Part shown: positions 45,611-57,443 of the stretch, one piece after another
Numbering within the stretch: the stretch's first letter is position 1
How the letters are laid out: every line of letters starts with the position of its first letter
From: Hexactinellida sp. DTS-2022
Taxonomy: Eukaryota > Porifera > Hexactinellida
DNA: 64,000 bases
Assembly: GCA_028753945.1 (NCBI GenBank)
Contig: JAPNXP010000002.1
Location: 5,828,001-5,892,000, forward strand
Direction: 5' to 3'
Notes under the pieces: generated by a model
The model's database searches: none
What the model was told of the DNA's origin: nothing
Seen by the model: only the letters and a program-made list of their open reading frames with translations
Program-made: the position numbers and the translations under genes

Positions 45611-47880
45611 GTGTTCTTTTTTGCAATCAAATTTCCAATGCCCCTCTTTCATTCAAAGGTTGTTGATCCCAAACAGCCATCTATCGCAGGCTTTCTAGGA
45701 TTGAAGCGCCCTTCCGACGCCGATGATGCTCCGGTGGCTAGACCCTCCGTTGAACCCGCTGATGATTCTGCAGTGGTTGGGGGTTCTGGGCCCTCCGTAA
45801 AACCCGCTTACAAAAAGGTTAATGTGTACTCCAAACAAAAGTCTCGGGAGGATCGATACCCGTAGCTCTTTCACGACGAATACAAGAAAGTCGAGTTCTG
45901 CAGGACGTGCTGTTGGTTAGCGTATTCCGGCAAGAAGTGGATGTCCAAGTATGCAAAAGATACTTTTTCCACAGAGGGTGGGGAGAGAGCTTCTTTAAGT
46001 ACGCATTGCAAAATAATTCCGGGTTAGCCCAACACAAACAATCCTCTCAGCACAAAGAATCCGTTTCCCTTCACAAATACTTTATGAGAACCCAAAATGG
46101 TATTGACAGTGTGCAGGCGGAAGCCAATGCCAAGACTCGTGTACAGGGCAGGTTCGAAATGCGAAGCATATTCAATTTGGCTAAAACTATGGCACGGCAA
46201 GGGTTGGCCTTTCGCGGTCACGTCAACAGCGACAGCAACTTTCAGCAATTCTTGGGGAACCTGGTACGAGTCCACGAAGCCGGGCCTCTGAAATCCTGGC
46301 TGGATCGAAAGACCGACTGGACTGGAAACGACTCTCAGAATGAAATCCTACAGACGCTGTACCGAGGCATAATGGCCAGCATTCTGCAAGACATCAATGG
46401 TGGCGAATCCCAGGGAATGTTCGGCATAATTGTCGATGAAATCACAGACATTTGTAACATTGAGCAAATTTCCATTTGTATTTGCTACATTGATGAGAAG
46501 TTGGTTCCAATTGAGGTTTTCATGGGTTTGTGGAAACACCGTCGACCACAGGCGAAGATCTTTTTTGCAGCTGACAAACACGCAGATGTCGCTGGGCCTC
46601 AAGTTTGAGAACTGCCGAGGACAAGGCTACGACGGCGCCGCCAATATGAGAGGGAGAATCAAGGGTCTCGCCACACGCGTGCAAAACGTGCAGCCGAAGG
46701 CACTCTTCTCGTACTGTTTCGAGCATTACCTCAACCTCATCCTGTAGGACAGTGTTGTCGGTAATCCCTGTTCTCATGCATTGGAAGTCATCCGGTCAGT
46801 TGTAAACTATGTCCATGACTCCGAAAAGACAGGCCCAGTTCGAAACGTTCATCCAAATGGAGGATCTCGGCGTCCAGGGAATGCTGAGGCCACTCTGCAC
46901 TCCTCGATGGGTGTGCAGAAAGACCGCCTTGGACTCCTCCGTGGCGAACTATGAAACACTTCTTCAATGGTTCTCCAACATCTGCGTTGAGGGCGATTCG
47001 AAGGAAAAGGCGGCGGCATTGGCCCATATTACGAAGCTCTCTAAGTTCACTACGTACTTCAACATCATGTTGCTGCAAAAGCTCTTCCATCAGTGTCACT
47101 TTGTTCACACGAAACTGCGGGAACCATCCCTCTCTGTCACGGAAGTCAAAACCATGATGATGGAGCTCTTGAGCATTCTGCGCTCAGAGGCCACAGAATA
47201 TGCCGCGAAAGAAAAGTACACCGGCTGTAAAACGCTTGCTGGACCCGACGAGGAATGTGGACTTGGATTGGAACCTGCGGCCGCACCAAGGGGTTTTTGC
47301 AAAACACAGAGGGCGGAGACCGCAAAGCAACTCAGACGGAGGATTGTGGGCGTTGTTCCGCTGTCAGAGGAAGACTTCGAAGCGTATTATGTTGGGATGT
47401 ACTTGGACACTTTCAACTTCGCTGTCGGATCCTTCGAAGACAGGTTCACATTTGATCCAGTCGTTTTGGCTTTGGAGAAATACTTGGCCACCGAAGACCC
47501 CTCGAGGTGCCTGGAAGACATTGCCGAGGTAGAAGAGCACGTGGGCAACGTCTCTACGAAGGAATTGATGTCAGAGATGAAGCAATTCAGAAGGTTCGAG
47601 AAACAAAACAACCAAGATGTCGCAACGGATGCCGCTTCGATCGGAACCAAGCTCTCGATGCATCAAACCCTCAAGAAGCTTTTGCCGGATTTGGTCATAA
47701 CTGTGAACTCGTTCTGCTGATTCCCGCGACCTCGTGCAGTGCCGAAAGATCATTCACGTCGCTTCGCCGTCTCCGCACGTACTTCCGCAGCTCCATTACT
47801 CAGAAGCGCCTCAATCATTTGACCATCCTTCATAATCACACATCCGCGTCGACTACCTCGGTTTGGATGAAATAATTGAT
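45611..47880 (+). pseudogene. hAT transposase (ZMYM1-like, TTF finger and dimerisation domain), broken
   Basis: A nearly full-length but multiply frameshifted hAT transposase. Order: PSIAGFLGLKRP leader (45670-45865); a TTF-type finger (CRTC..W, QNNSGLAQHKQSSQH; about 45890-46060); RQGLAFRGH..NSDSNFQQFL (about 46195-46255); the first catalytic aspartate in IIVDEITDI (about 46425-46450); RGQGYDGAANMRG (about 46615-46650); an HYLNLIL stretch; the C-x-x-RW-like LCTPRWVCRK (about 46890-46925); and the C-terminal dimerisation motif LLIPATSCSAERSFTSLRRL (about 47710-47770). The longest open piece is 303 residues (46809-47720). At least four frame breaks or stops exist (near 45863, 46600, 46745 and 47700). 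The unit is much GC-richer than its flanks. Such enzymes cut and paste hAT elements with 8-bp duplications, as seen for three non-autonomous elements in this window. Confidence 0.85.
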
Positions 47881-48897
47881 TTGTGGCTGGAGTTCTCACA
47901 AACCAGACAGAATGCGGAGGCTTCCAAGATCGAGGCTGGAGAATGGAGGGAGGAATCGAATATGAATCTTATTATATGATTTATCAGAGTATGAAATCTA
48001 CTTTATAGTCATCATCTATTTGAAATAGGTATGTGTTTGTACTTGTAATGAGGGCTAGTGTTCTGATTTACATATAAGAGTTCGTTATTTTGGAGTTCTG
48101 AAAGTTTCACAATATTTTTCCTGCGAAATATAGTCTAAATTGGGCCCGCCTAAACTCGCCCAAATCCAAAGTTTGGGCGGATCCGGATCCGCCCAAATCG
48201 GCACTATCGGCGCCTACTCATGCAGAAGCAGATGTCTACTTATCCTCCAAATTCTGAGCAAATTCATTCACCATTCTTGTGTCCGAAATCTCGATACCCC
48301 CCTGTATTCCATAATAGCTTTATCATTAATTTTATACACATAAATTACTACACCACCTGATCCAAATCTCAATATTTATGTTAGCATTAAACTTGAGTAA
48401 CAGTTATTGATTCTAAGGTAAGATCCACTTATTGTCGAGTTTCGCCTCACACATATTACAAAACGGGCATTGAATCCAAGACAGGAAACAAGTCTTCCAT
48501 CTCAAGCATTTGTTGTTACTTATAAAAACGCTTTCGGAAAGCGTTTAAGATGCCTCTCGTATCGCAACATCGTATCAACTTTGTGGTAACCCCACTATGG
48601 CATGGATGATGGATCATAGAGCATTTATAATACCGTGGAATATTGGTGGAGAATAGGAACTGGGACTTCACCCATAAGTATTACCATACTGTAAAGCGAT
48701 ATAAGCCATTCGCTGCTGCTCTATCTTGGTGTGCATATCCACTGATTTTTGATACATACTAGGAGTAAGGGACTCAGACTGCTTCTCACCATCAGATGGT
48801 AAGAATTGTACACCATAGCGGTGAGATATCCCTTCCATTCCCGTGAACAATAATAAGTTGCCATCTATCCAACACCACCTAAGCTAAAAAGAATGAC
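47881..48897. other. Mostly featureless; one perfect palindrome
   Basis: TTTGGGCGGATCC followed directly by its complement at 48172-48197 forms a perfect 26-bp palindrome within a GC-rich patch (48140-48200). I see no gene in the rest. Confidence 0.5.
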
Positions 48898-48901
48898 TTA
48901 A

Positions 48902-49781
48902 GGAGATAGTGGCGTGGGTTTATGTATATTATTAAATAATGCAAAAGACTTGTATAAGCTTTCCAACTATACTATGATACACAATCTATCGAATTCCGAA
49001 AGAAAATTTCGAATTAGACATTTTTTTACCTTTTTGAGGTCACCAAAGGTCAAAATCATAGTCTTATAAAATATCATGGCCATCGAGTAGTAAATAATTG
49101 TAAATTCATGAAAAATCATATATAATATTTTAAACACTCCTAGCTATACTTTGACATGGTATCTATCCAATTCCGAAAGAAAAATTTGATTCTGACATTT
49201 TCTTTACCTTTTCTTTACCTTTTTGACGTCACCAAAGGTCAAAATCACCGTCATTTTGTACAAATACATTTCGTTTGATTTTTCCGGGGAGTGACCTTTG
49301 TATAGCTCGCATATCTCAAAAAGTATAAGTCGTAGAGAAAAAAACTATCCCTCAAAAATGAGCCTTGTCAGTTGTTCTTGGGATTTTGCCGTGTCGATTT
49401 TCAACTTTAATACAATGTTTTAGAGTTAATAATTGTATAATGCCAAATTTCCGATAAAATCGAGTGATTATTTGAAAATCTATAGAAAAAAAGAATCAAA
49501 TCGATATCGAAAATTCTGTGTGGCAAAATCCCATGTACTAATGTAGTAGAGTAAAACTTGCACAATAATAGAACTTGCGCCAAATAGAGTAAATAGCTAG
49601 AACTTTTATTGACTAGTATGGATTCACTATTAGGCCAAACTTCGACTATGAATTTCTAATTCCAATTTTTCGATTTTTGAAATTCTGAGCATCTACGTCC
49701 TTCTTAGAATTACTAGTACTGTTCAATAATACAATAATATTTGGGGGTCATCGGGTGTCGAAAATCCACGCCTCTATCTCC
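48902..49781 (-). mobile_element. F4 MITE, inverted copy
   Basis: GGAGATAGTGGCGTG and CACGCCTCTATCTCC are inverted ends inside TTAA (48898-48901 and 49782-49785). The doubled internal module is clear: TTTTTGAGGTCACCAAAGGTCA at 49031-49052 (ends trimmed) and TTTTTGACGTCACCAAAGG at about 49220. The subterminal CGGGTGTCGAAAATC lies near the right end. Confidence 0.9.
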
Positions 49782-49785
49782 TTAA

Positions 49786-50739
49786 TGTAACGTATCATAA
49801 TCACTTTTTCAGTTATTCGTGTAAGAGCGCTTGTATTTAAATGTTGACTTTATCGATTAATAATGGAAACAACATTGCATTGTTCCGCATCTGTATTTGT
49901 AGAAAGAGTTGTAAAGATAAAGGCTAGTTGTTTCACCCATTGTATCAGATTTGGATGAGCTGGTTGAAGGTAAACAGTGCCAAACGAGCAAGAGTTAACT
50001 TAAAGATGACTATTATTTGAATAATACATTCTACGATTATAACAAAGTGATTAACTATAGTACTAATTGTGATACATTAAAAAAATCATTGTCTGTCTTA
50101 TTCTATCTTGCACATTCTCTTGAGCAGAGATTAATAAAAAGGATAGTTTTACACTTAGGGCCAAGTTTAGGATATTATGCATCTTGTTCTACAATGATAA
50201 AATAAATGGCAAACTAAGATCAAGACAAATCCAGTTAAATACTGATAATTTGGGATAAATTTAGAATAAGCATATATTAAGGCGCCAATATTTTATGGTT
50301 GACAGGTCACTTTGCGATTTGTGGATTATAGAAGTCCGACTCTTCGGTTGTTGAATTGTTTCATATTTCTAACGTTTTAGAATTTTGGAGAACAATATTT
50401 ATCACGTGAATATTAACGATTACTTCATCATTCAATGATGAGTATCTAATACACTCATCATATGGTGTGAACACTGTTTTCGTATAATAGATATACACAT
50501 TGTGTTAAGTTCTCAGATTTTAGCTTTATTAGGCTATGAGTTATGGCCATTTATGTGATTTTTCACAATTATATCACTTCATAATTTTTCGAGGCATGGG
50601 AAACTTCATTGGGAAATCTCAACTTATTTGTGATGGACATGGGTTGCACAAGTGCGCCAAAAACCTACTTTATACCCGCCAGTTTCTTGAATGCATTCAT
50701 ATCAAGGTTGAAACCGCTCGAACCGAATATCAGTATTCA
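49786..50739. other. AT-rich stretch, no gene seen
   Basis: Short frames only (for example 50017-50205 and 50536-50742) with no recognisable similarity. Confidence 0.4.
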
Positions 50740-51395
50740 TGAATAGTTGCCCTACCGAATACGAATACTGATATTCGGTTGAGTAACCCAATACGAATAG
50801 TGAGGATATTCGTTTGAGTAACCGAATACGAATACTGATAATATTTGGTTACGTCAACTAAATACCAGGGAATTATCCAGGAGCGCGAGACGCTCCTTTT
50901 GCCTTATGATTAGGAAAAAAATTATTAGGAGCGCGGAATATTGGAGTTTTTACAAACCGTAACATTCATTTGTGATTTGGGCGTAATTACAAATGACTGT
51001 AGAATACACTGCCGAATACGAATACTGATAATATTTGGTTGCGTCAACCAAATACCAGGGAATTATCCAGGCGCGAGACGCTCCTTTTGCCGTATGATTA
51101 GAAAAGAAATTAATTAGGAGCGCGGAAAATTGGAGTTTTTACAAACCGTAACATTCATTTGTGATTTAGGCGTAATTACAAATGGCTGTAGAATACACTG
51201 CCAATTACGAACACTGATAATACTCCGTTACGTCAACCGAATACGAATACGAATACTGATAATATTCGGTCGGGAGACCGAATACCGAATACTGATATCA
51301 GGTTGGCAACCGTATACTGAATACTGATATCAGGTTAGCAACCAAATACCGAATACTGATATCAGGTTGGCAACCAAATATCAACTATTTTTAAT
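50740..51395 (+). repeat. Tandem repeat: roughly 190-bp units plus a CGAATACTGATAT array
   Basis: Two units of about 190 bp (50816-51010 and 51011-51205), each with GGGAATTATCCAGG, a GAGCGCGAGACGCTCC-type hairpin and GTAACATTCATTTGTGATTT. They are framed by short tandem copies of GAATACGAATACTGATA (50740-50830) and ACCGAATACTGATATCAGGT (51220-51395). Confidence 0.75.
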
Positions 51396-52028
51396 CCTCT
51401 GTTAAAATTAAAATGCATCAGTGTAACAGTAAATCAGTATCGAAATATATATTTAGCATACTCATTTTGGATATATATGAATACAAAATAACCACGAATC
51501 CTTTTATGTACTGTAATTCAGAGTGAAATGAAATATGTTCTATTTTTAGAATTCTCAAAAGCCCAAATGGAACTAAATATATGATATAATTCAAAAAGTA
51601 TAATTATAGGCTAGTTTGTGTTCAAATCAATTGAAATTTCAAATGAACCTTAGTATACTATCTAACTTTAATTTAATACCATTTACAAGCATTTTGATAA
51701 CCACAAATATTTTCCTATTTCCATGTGTTAAGCCACTGTGTCTAGCTATACGTATTTTCCCTTTTACTCCTGAGTAATTATTTTGGAGAGACATCTGAAG
51801 AGGCAATTACCATCTCCTTTGAATTTCTCTGTAAGTTTTGGTTCGTATTTGCTCAGTGGCTGTCCAACGAGATCCGATGGTTGCTTGCTAACTGAATCAA
51901 ATGTTATCCCTAGAAAACATATTTACTATCCTGCCAATTCTCATTTTTAACAGTAATTTCTGGGTCATCCGGATAGGCATCTGTAATTTGATCTTTACGT
52001 CGAACATTTCCCTTATCATCGTATTGAG
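51396..52028. other. AT-rich stretch before the gap, no gene seen
   Basis: I see no supported feature up to the assembly gap. Confidence 0.4.
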
Positions 52029-52128
52029 NNNNNNNNNNNNNNNNNNNNNNNNNNNNNNNNNNNNNNNNNNNNNNNNNNNNNNNNNNNNNNNNNNNNNNNN
52101 NNNNNNNNNNNNNNNNNNNNNNNNNNNN
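52029..52128. other. Assembly gap (100 N)
   Basis: Exactly 100 N, a conventional placeholder for a gap of unknown length. An F1 terminus follows directly, so a repetitive F1 copy probably lies in the gap. Confidence 0.95.
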
Positions 52129-52138
52129 TAATTTAACC
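52129..52138. mobile_element. F1 terminus at the edge of the gap
   Basis: TAATTTAACC followed by TTAA (52139-52142) is an F1 end. The following 45 bases (ATGTATCATTTATTG, GATTTTTGAGTC) resemble the F3 intron just after the donor at 30894. Confidence 0.5.
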
Positions 52139-52142
52139 TTAA

Positions 52143-52371
52143 GATATGTATCATTTATTGTCTATGAAGATTTTTGAGTCTTTACTTAGTTGAGTTGTTC
52201 AAGATTAATGATGATTCAATCACCATTTTTATGACCTTTTGACACCTCCTTATAAGGATAAATAATATTACATGTCTGAATAATATGAATGTATTCTTTG
52301 TCAATAAAAAAATTATTTAGAAAATACAACAGTTTTATACGAACAATCTTTGCAATCGTTTTGATTCACAA
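52143..52371. other. AT-rich, short F3-like piece, no gene
   Basis: Apart from the short F3-like match next to the F1 terminus there is nothing I can support. Confidence 0.35.
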
Positions 52372-52690
52372 CCTAGCAACCACAAAACTAAATTATATTT
52401 GAAAACACTTTAGAAAATCTATTTTAGTAACCACACAACTATAGTGTTATTTGAAACTATATCAGAAATTCTATATTTTCAACTGCTATACAATAATGCT
52501 ATGAAATCACTTTGCAAACACTATATAATAATGATATTTGAAACAACTTTTCAATTTGAAATAACCAACCACTATACAACAAAGATATTTGAAACCACTT
52601 TGAAATTTGAACTAAGCAGCCACTTTGTAATAATGATATTTGAAACCACTTTGAAATTTGAACTGCGCAACCACTCTACAGTAATGATAT
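52372..52690 (+). repeat. Tandem repeat, about 61-bp units
   Basis: Five or so diverging units of GATATTTGAAACCACTTTGA plus AATTTGAACT..CAACCACT. The last two units are the most alike. The open frame over them (52444-52707) is a by-product. Confidence 0.65.
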
Positions 52691-52822
52691 TCGAATGCAT
52701 GCCATAATAATATATGTGAAAGTCTGAAAAAAACCTTGATAATTGGAAAGTATAAATAGTGTTCTAAAATACATCACTAATAAAATTGGACAACTGAAAT
52801 AAAACGTTCCTTGTTTGATATA

Positions 52823-54820
52823 ATGGTATCATTTGATATTGATCATGATAGTTTTTCGGACGAAGATATTCCCGAACCAACAGAGTCCTTTAGGCCAGCA
52901 GACCTACCCATCATATCGAACCCTACTCTATATGATTCTGACACCTCGTCGTCAAGCGCATCTGAGCTCAGCGAATCTGAGTGCACAGAATCTCCTACCA
53001 GTCCCTCAACACCAACAACTCCGGCTAGTCCAGCGACGTCATTGGGGGCTGCTTTCTCCTACGTCGGCTTGTCGTCACAAACCTCCGACGATCAGTCATT
53101 TAGCACGCCTAAACCTAAGTGGAAGAGAATAATGAAACGTAAAATATTCGGTTTCAAGAAAGGAGTCACACCTTTCGTGTTGCGCAGTTCTATTGATCCT
53201 GGAAGAGAGGCTGTCAAATTCTTTCGCCCAACTTCGTCCCTATACAAAGATAAGCATTTTGAAAAGGAGACAAGGGTGTGCAATATCAAACTTTGTTCGG
53301 AAGGTCTGGAATATACGAAAGATGTTTCACTTGCAACCAGTAACCAGATTGTGAATCTATCCATTCTCAATCACGTGTATTCTCTTCTGAGCTGCGTGGA
53401 TAAGACCTGTAAAGGAAAGATAAAGTTATATGAGCAACTTTTAGAGGACGGCCTACAAAAATTCTTACTTATAAATGTGACTACTGTCATAATGTTGCCG
53501 CGGAATTCCCAGCCTCTCTGCCAATTGGAGTTACTGCAGATAAGTGTGTAAACAACAAGCAAATTCGTAAACGAGGCCAAAGCGACCTAAACTTACGTTC
53601 GCTGTTGGCAGTACACACGACATCACAAAGCTGGGAAGACTTTCGGCTAACGTGCAGTCTCCTGGATCTCAAAGTTCCAGCCAGTACGATCTCCAAGCGA
53701 CACCTTAATTAAAAACTTCGTTGACACAACCACACGAGTTGTATCGAAGTCAATGGAATTAGCAGCGAACCAGGTGCATTCTTCTTCCCATGCAACCGAT
53801 CTTCAGCCAGAAAACCTTCGAGCTTGCACTGTAAGCTTCGACGCATCGTGGCATCGTAGAGGGCATTTTTCGATTCAAGGATTCGCAGCTGCTATCGATT
53901 CGGAATTCGGCAAAGTACTCGATTATCAACTTTACGACAGAGTATTTATCTTTGCTCCAAATGGCCTGAAGAGAGAAAGGAGAATAACCCAGAAGAGTAT
54001 GAGGAATATTGGAGTACTCATAAACCTCTCTGTACCGCGAATTACTCTGGTTCCTCTCAATCCATGGAGAGCTCGGCCGCTGTCGAAATTTGGAAGAGGT
54101 CAGTATCCAATCATAGTTTGGTGTACGATACTTATATCGGTGATGGAGATTCTTCGTCCTATAAGAATTTGGTGAAATCTGATCCCTATAATGGCCTAAC
54201 AACGGTTAGGAAAGAAGAGTGTTTAGGACACGTTCAGAAGCAATGAAAGTTTACACAATATGTTGTGGCACAACGCACCCAAGGTCAAGAGAGTGGGACA
54301 TAAGTCCCTTGTATACAGTACGGCAACGGCGGTCCTGTCCTTCAATGAAGGGTCGTTGTCCTATTCTGTCCTCATGAAGGAACTCAATCTTACACCTAGT
54401 TATGAAACACTTCATTACTTGTATCGTCGCGATCGCCGAAGAAACCAAGCTAGAGTGCGTCGGATAAGATAAACACATAAACGCCGTATAAGGCAAATAT
54501 TAACAGAGACCCGCTTGGCTGAGACCTAAAGAAAGCGTCGCGATAAGCCGGTCTCCTCCTCCGGAAAACGTCTCAACAAGGCCGTCTATTCCTCAGGGAA
54601 GTTCGGCTCCGAGGAACAGTCTAGTGGCGACGAAAGTGAATGTGTCTGCTGCGAATGTAACTTGAGGGATTGCCCTATTCGTACTACGCGAGAGTTTGAT
54701 CGCTGGGTCTGTTGCCACATGTGTGAAGACTGGTTCCACTCCAGCTGCGTAGGCATCAAGAATAACCGGAAATTGCCAGAATATTTTTTCTGTAAGGAGT
54801 GCGAATCTATAAATTGATGT
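52823..54820 (+). pseudogene. Mutator/Kolobok-type DDE transposase with a PHD-like finger, broken
   Basis: I start at ATG 52823. The first ORF (to 53551) has a Ser/Thr/Pro-rich acidic leader, a basic stretch near 53120-53160 and NQIVNLSILNHVYSLLSC. At about 53470 the frame shifts to one encoding YKCDYCHNVAAEFPASLPIG and KCVNNKQIRKRG. The catalytic region follows: VSFDASWHRRGHFSIQG (about 53825-53885, first aspartate), AIDSEFGKVLDY, then after another shift MESSAAVEIWKRS, YIGDGDSSSY (second aspartate, about 54135-54165) and ECLGHVQK (a C-x2-H motif, about 54220-54242), then NAPKVKRVGHKSL and LSFNEGS. It ends with a C4HC3-like finger (C-x2-C..C, WVCCHMCEDWFHSSC, CKEC; about 54640-54810). At least four frame breaks or stops. 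The catalytic family is the one often labelled Mutator-like; the C-x2-H motif also fits Kolobok. Confidence 0.75.
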
Positions 54821-55799
54821 ATGTATAGTAAAACTGACCTATAATGAAAAATAGGCAGTAAATATGGACCCTGATAGTTCCCACATACCAAAAACATAAT
54901 TCTAAACAACTTCCTAATCTTATAATTCAATTTAAAATCTTAGAAAGTTCGAAAAAGGCCAATTATGCGACAAAATAAATAAATATCCAATGTTTCAAGA
55001 GAAATATAAGTTTTATCGTCTAGAACTATATCATGAAAATGATTAGAACATATGATTTCATATGTGTCGCTAGTTCTAAATGTCTTCAAAAACGCATATT
55101 TCGTGTAGTTTTCCGTATATGGTCATTCTGAATTCTTGTCCTAGAGCTTAGCTATCCAAATTTTCGGAAAGCAAATGTTCCGTAGACTATATATAAAATT
55201 TTTGAAGTGTAAATTACAACATCCCACTGACTTATAACCACAAATATCATATATGGAAATCCTCGTAATCGTATTTTTCGACATCAAGTTCGCTGCGAAG
55301 CGGAAGGGCTAGAGTTCAGATCTCGACAGTTTTAGAATATAAATTATCGAATTATTATACCCCAATAATACTCAAAAATGTTGTATCTCCAAAATTAACA
55401 ATATGCGCGTTTGTCTCCCATATATGTAAATAACCGAAACTAAAACTGTTTTCTAACTTTTGATTCCGTTGAGCTAGAGCTTAGCTCTCAACGGCATTTT
55501 GTATGCAATCTATGATATACTATACACAACTAATACATCAAAACACTGTAACTCTGAAAATAACCATTTTCGCCCACAATTCGTCATGTTACCTTGTGCC
55601 ATATATGGGCATGTGCAATTTATTGTTCCAATGTCTCAACGTGTCATTTTCCAAAATAAAATTACCATTCAACACATTTTGACACTCTAACATATCCGTG
55701 GTTGCCAATTTTCGATCGAAACATGCGTCCGGAAAATGTCATATATCCATCAATTTTTCGGTCCGGGAGGGTAAACTTTGATCGAGGATATCTCAATAT
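54821..55799. other. Non-coding; scattered pieces of the F3/F5 module
   Basis: TAGAGCTTAGCT (55143-55154), AGAGCTTAGCTCTCAA (about 55474) and GCCATATATGGGCATG (about 55598) occur in the order of the F3 right half. This is probably a diverged, inverted F3 right half linked to the left half at 55800-56339. No gene seen. Confidence 0.4.
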
Positions 55800-56339
55800 A
55801 ATTATCAGGCGGAGATAGGGGGCTAATGTCACGGAGTGTGACGAAATCAAGATAAGTTTAGAGCTCAAATTTTTTATACAGGTTCTGTACCACTAAAATT
55901 TAGCTACGAGTGATTGAATAAGCCAAAAACAACAAACTTCTACTAATAATAGAGAAACAATCTCAAAATATAATAAACAATCAAAAATCCTTACCTTCAG
56001 ACGCTCTCCCGTTCAAATTCGTTGATTGAATTTCGAAATCTCATTCTATGGAAAATTGCTTCGAAAGATTATGCTTTTATATTGTTGAATTGAGCTAGAG
56101 AACATTCTAGAACAATTAGAAAGTAAGTAATTGCTTTACTATGTCTATGTTATATTGAATAGACGCGCATAACTGTATATTAAAAGAATCCATACCTAGA
56201 CAAAACAATCCAATACGCACTTGAATGAATAAATTCTTAGCTATTTTTAGGCTGAGCAAGTTCTGAGGAAAGTTAGAAGTATTCAGAGAATCTATAGAGA
56301 TGTTCTATAGTGATTTATCAGTTTCCTATAAGGGACACC
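55800..56339 (-). mobile_element. F3 element, copy E (left half, inverted)
   Basis: In reverse it follows copy A from GGTGTCCCTTATAGGAAACT (at 56339 inward) through the heat-shock element and donor to the GTGACATTAGCCCCC segment (about 55820). The outer base reads CACCG followed by TTAT instead of TTAA. Confidence 0.75.
55989..56113 (-). promoter_or_regulatory. Heat-shock element, TATA box and consensus donor of F3 copy E
   Basis: On the minus strand: GTTCTAGAATGTTCT (56113-56099), TATAAAAG (56081-56074), and GAAG|GTAAGG with the intron starting at 55994. This is the best-preserved set, since all three signals are intact in order. The spacing between HSE and TATA is about 17 bases. Confidence 0.6.
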
Positions 56340-56344
56340 GTTAT

Positions 56345-56795
56345 TATTGGGCCACACATCAACAGGCACTACCGTCCAGGCGGAAGAGCAGAGTGTTCAC
56401 TTAGTGTATTGCGTGTCTTAGCACACTTTGTTTTAACTAAATTTGTTTATTTATTAAATATTGAGCGACACATCAACAGGCACTACCGTCCAGGCGGAGG
56501 AGCAGAGTGTTCACTTAGTGTATTGCGTGTCTTAGCCACTTTGTTTTAACTTAAATTTGTTTTATCTATTAAATATAGAGCCACACATCAACAGAAACTA
56601 CCGTCCAGGCGGAGGAGCAGACTGTCCACATAGTAAATTGTTTGCCTTAGTCACTTTGGTTTAACTAAAATTTAGTTTATTTATTGAATATTGAGCCACA
56701 CATCAACAGGCACTACCGTCCAGGCGGAGGAGCAGAGTGTTCACTTAGTGTATTGTGTGTCTTAGCACACTTTGTTTTAAATTACTGATAATTAT
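56345..56795 (+). repeat. 115-bp satellite, four units
   Basis: Units start near CACATCAACAGGCACTACCG, spaced 114-115 bases (56355, 56469, 56584, 56699), each with GTCCAGGCGG and AGAGCAGAGTGTTCACTTAG. The third unit is the most diverged. Related, older units lie at 62930-63330. Confidence 0.85.
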
Positions 56796-57439
56796 AGCAA
56801 CTTAAAACGCCCAATTTCCAATGACAATCTGATTTGACTAGTTTCCATAATCTACTAATTTCCCAATTCACGATATGGTTATAATACTAACAATTGCAGA
56901 GACACAACTTTAATTAAATTGAATTGAGTTGTATGACTGTATTGTTAGATTAAATTAACTTACCAGGAAATACAGTACTTTGTGTGTGTGTATCTATCAC
57001 GTTGGGTATCTGTATAGCTGGGGCAGAGATCTGTTGTCCATCCGAGTATAATCTCCATAATATCTCTCTTCTACAATATATGGGTAATATGATCATTTGT
57101 AGTTATCGTATGAATCATTGTTAATTAACTTACAACTTCCTCTCCTTTTCCGCCATCCAAATACTCGAATAACATCGTGTTATGAGTGTAGCTTTGCGCT
57201 TTGTATAGCAAGTGGTGCAGCTCTTCATGTAGAGGAGTCATGAAGGTCTGCCCACGTATATTCTTCTTTAGGATTTCCTACAAATTACAACATTGTAAGA
57301 AAAATATTACGGGATGTTACAAATATTCTGGATTGACGTCAAGAGAAGGTGTAAAGCGAAAACAACAATGTGTGTCAATAAAGATTACACTCAATGAATT
57401 AGACTATAGATGTGATACGGGAAGGTGACTTTTAAGTTA
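56796..57439. other. AT-rich stretch, no gene seen
   Basis: Frames such as 57201-57428 show no recognisable family. Confidence 0.4.
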
Positions 57440-57443
57440 TTAA

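Noticed and set aside
50740..51395. CRISPR array
   Set aside because: Units are contiguous tandem repeats without unique spacers, and the window is eukaryotic.
52444..52707. 87-residue frame
   Set aside because: Produced by the 61-bp tandem repeat; periodic peptide without other support.
52811..52822. TTG at 52811 as start of the transposase
   Set aside because: An ATG in the same frame lies 12 bases downstream and TTG starts are not expected in an animal nuclear gene.
56310..56549. 79-residue frame with repeated H-I-N-R-H-Y-R-P-G-G
   Set aside because: It reads across the 115-bp satellite and is not conserved in the later units.
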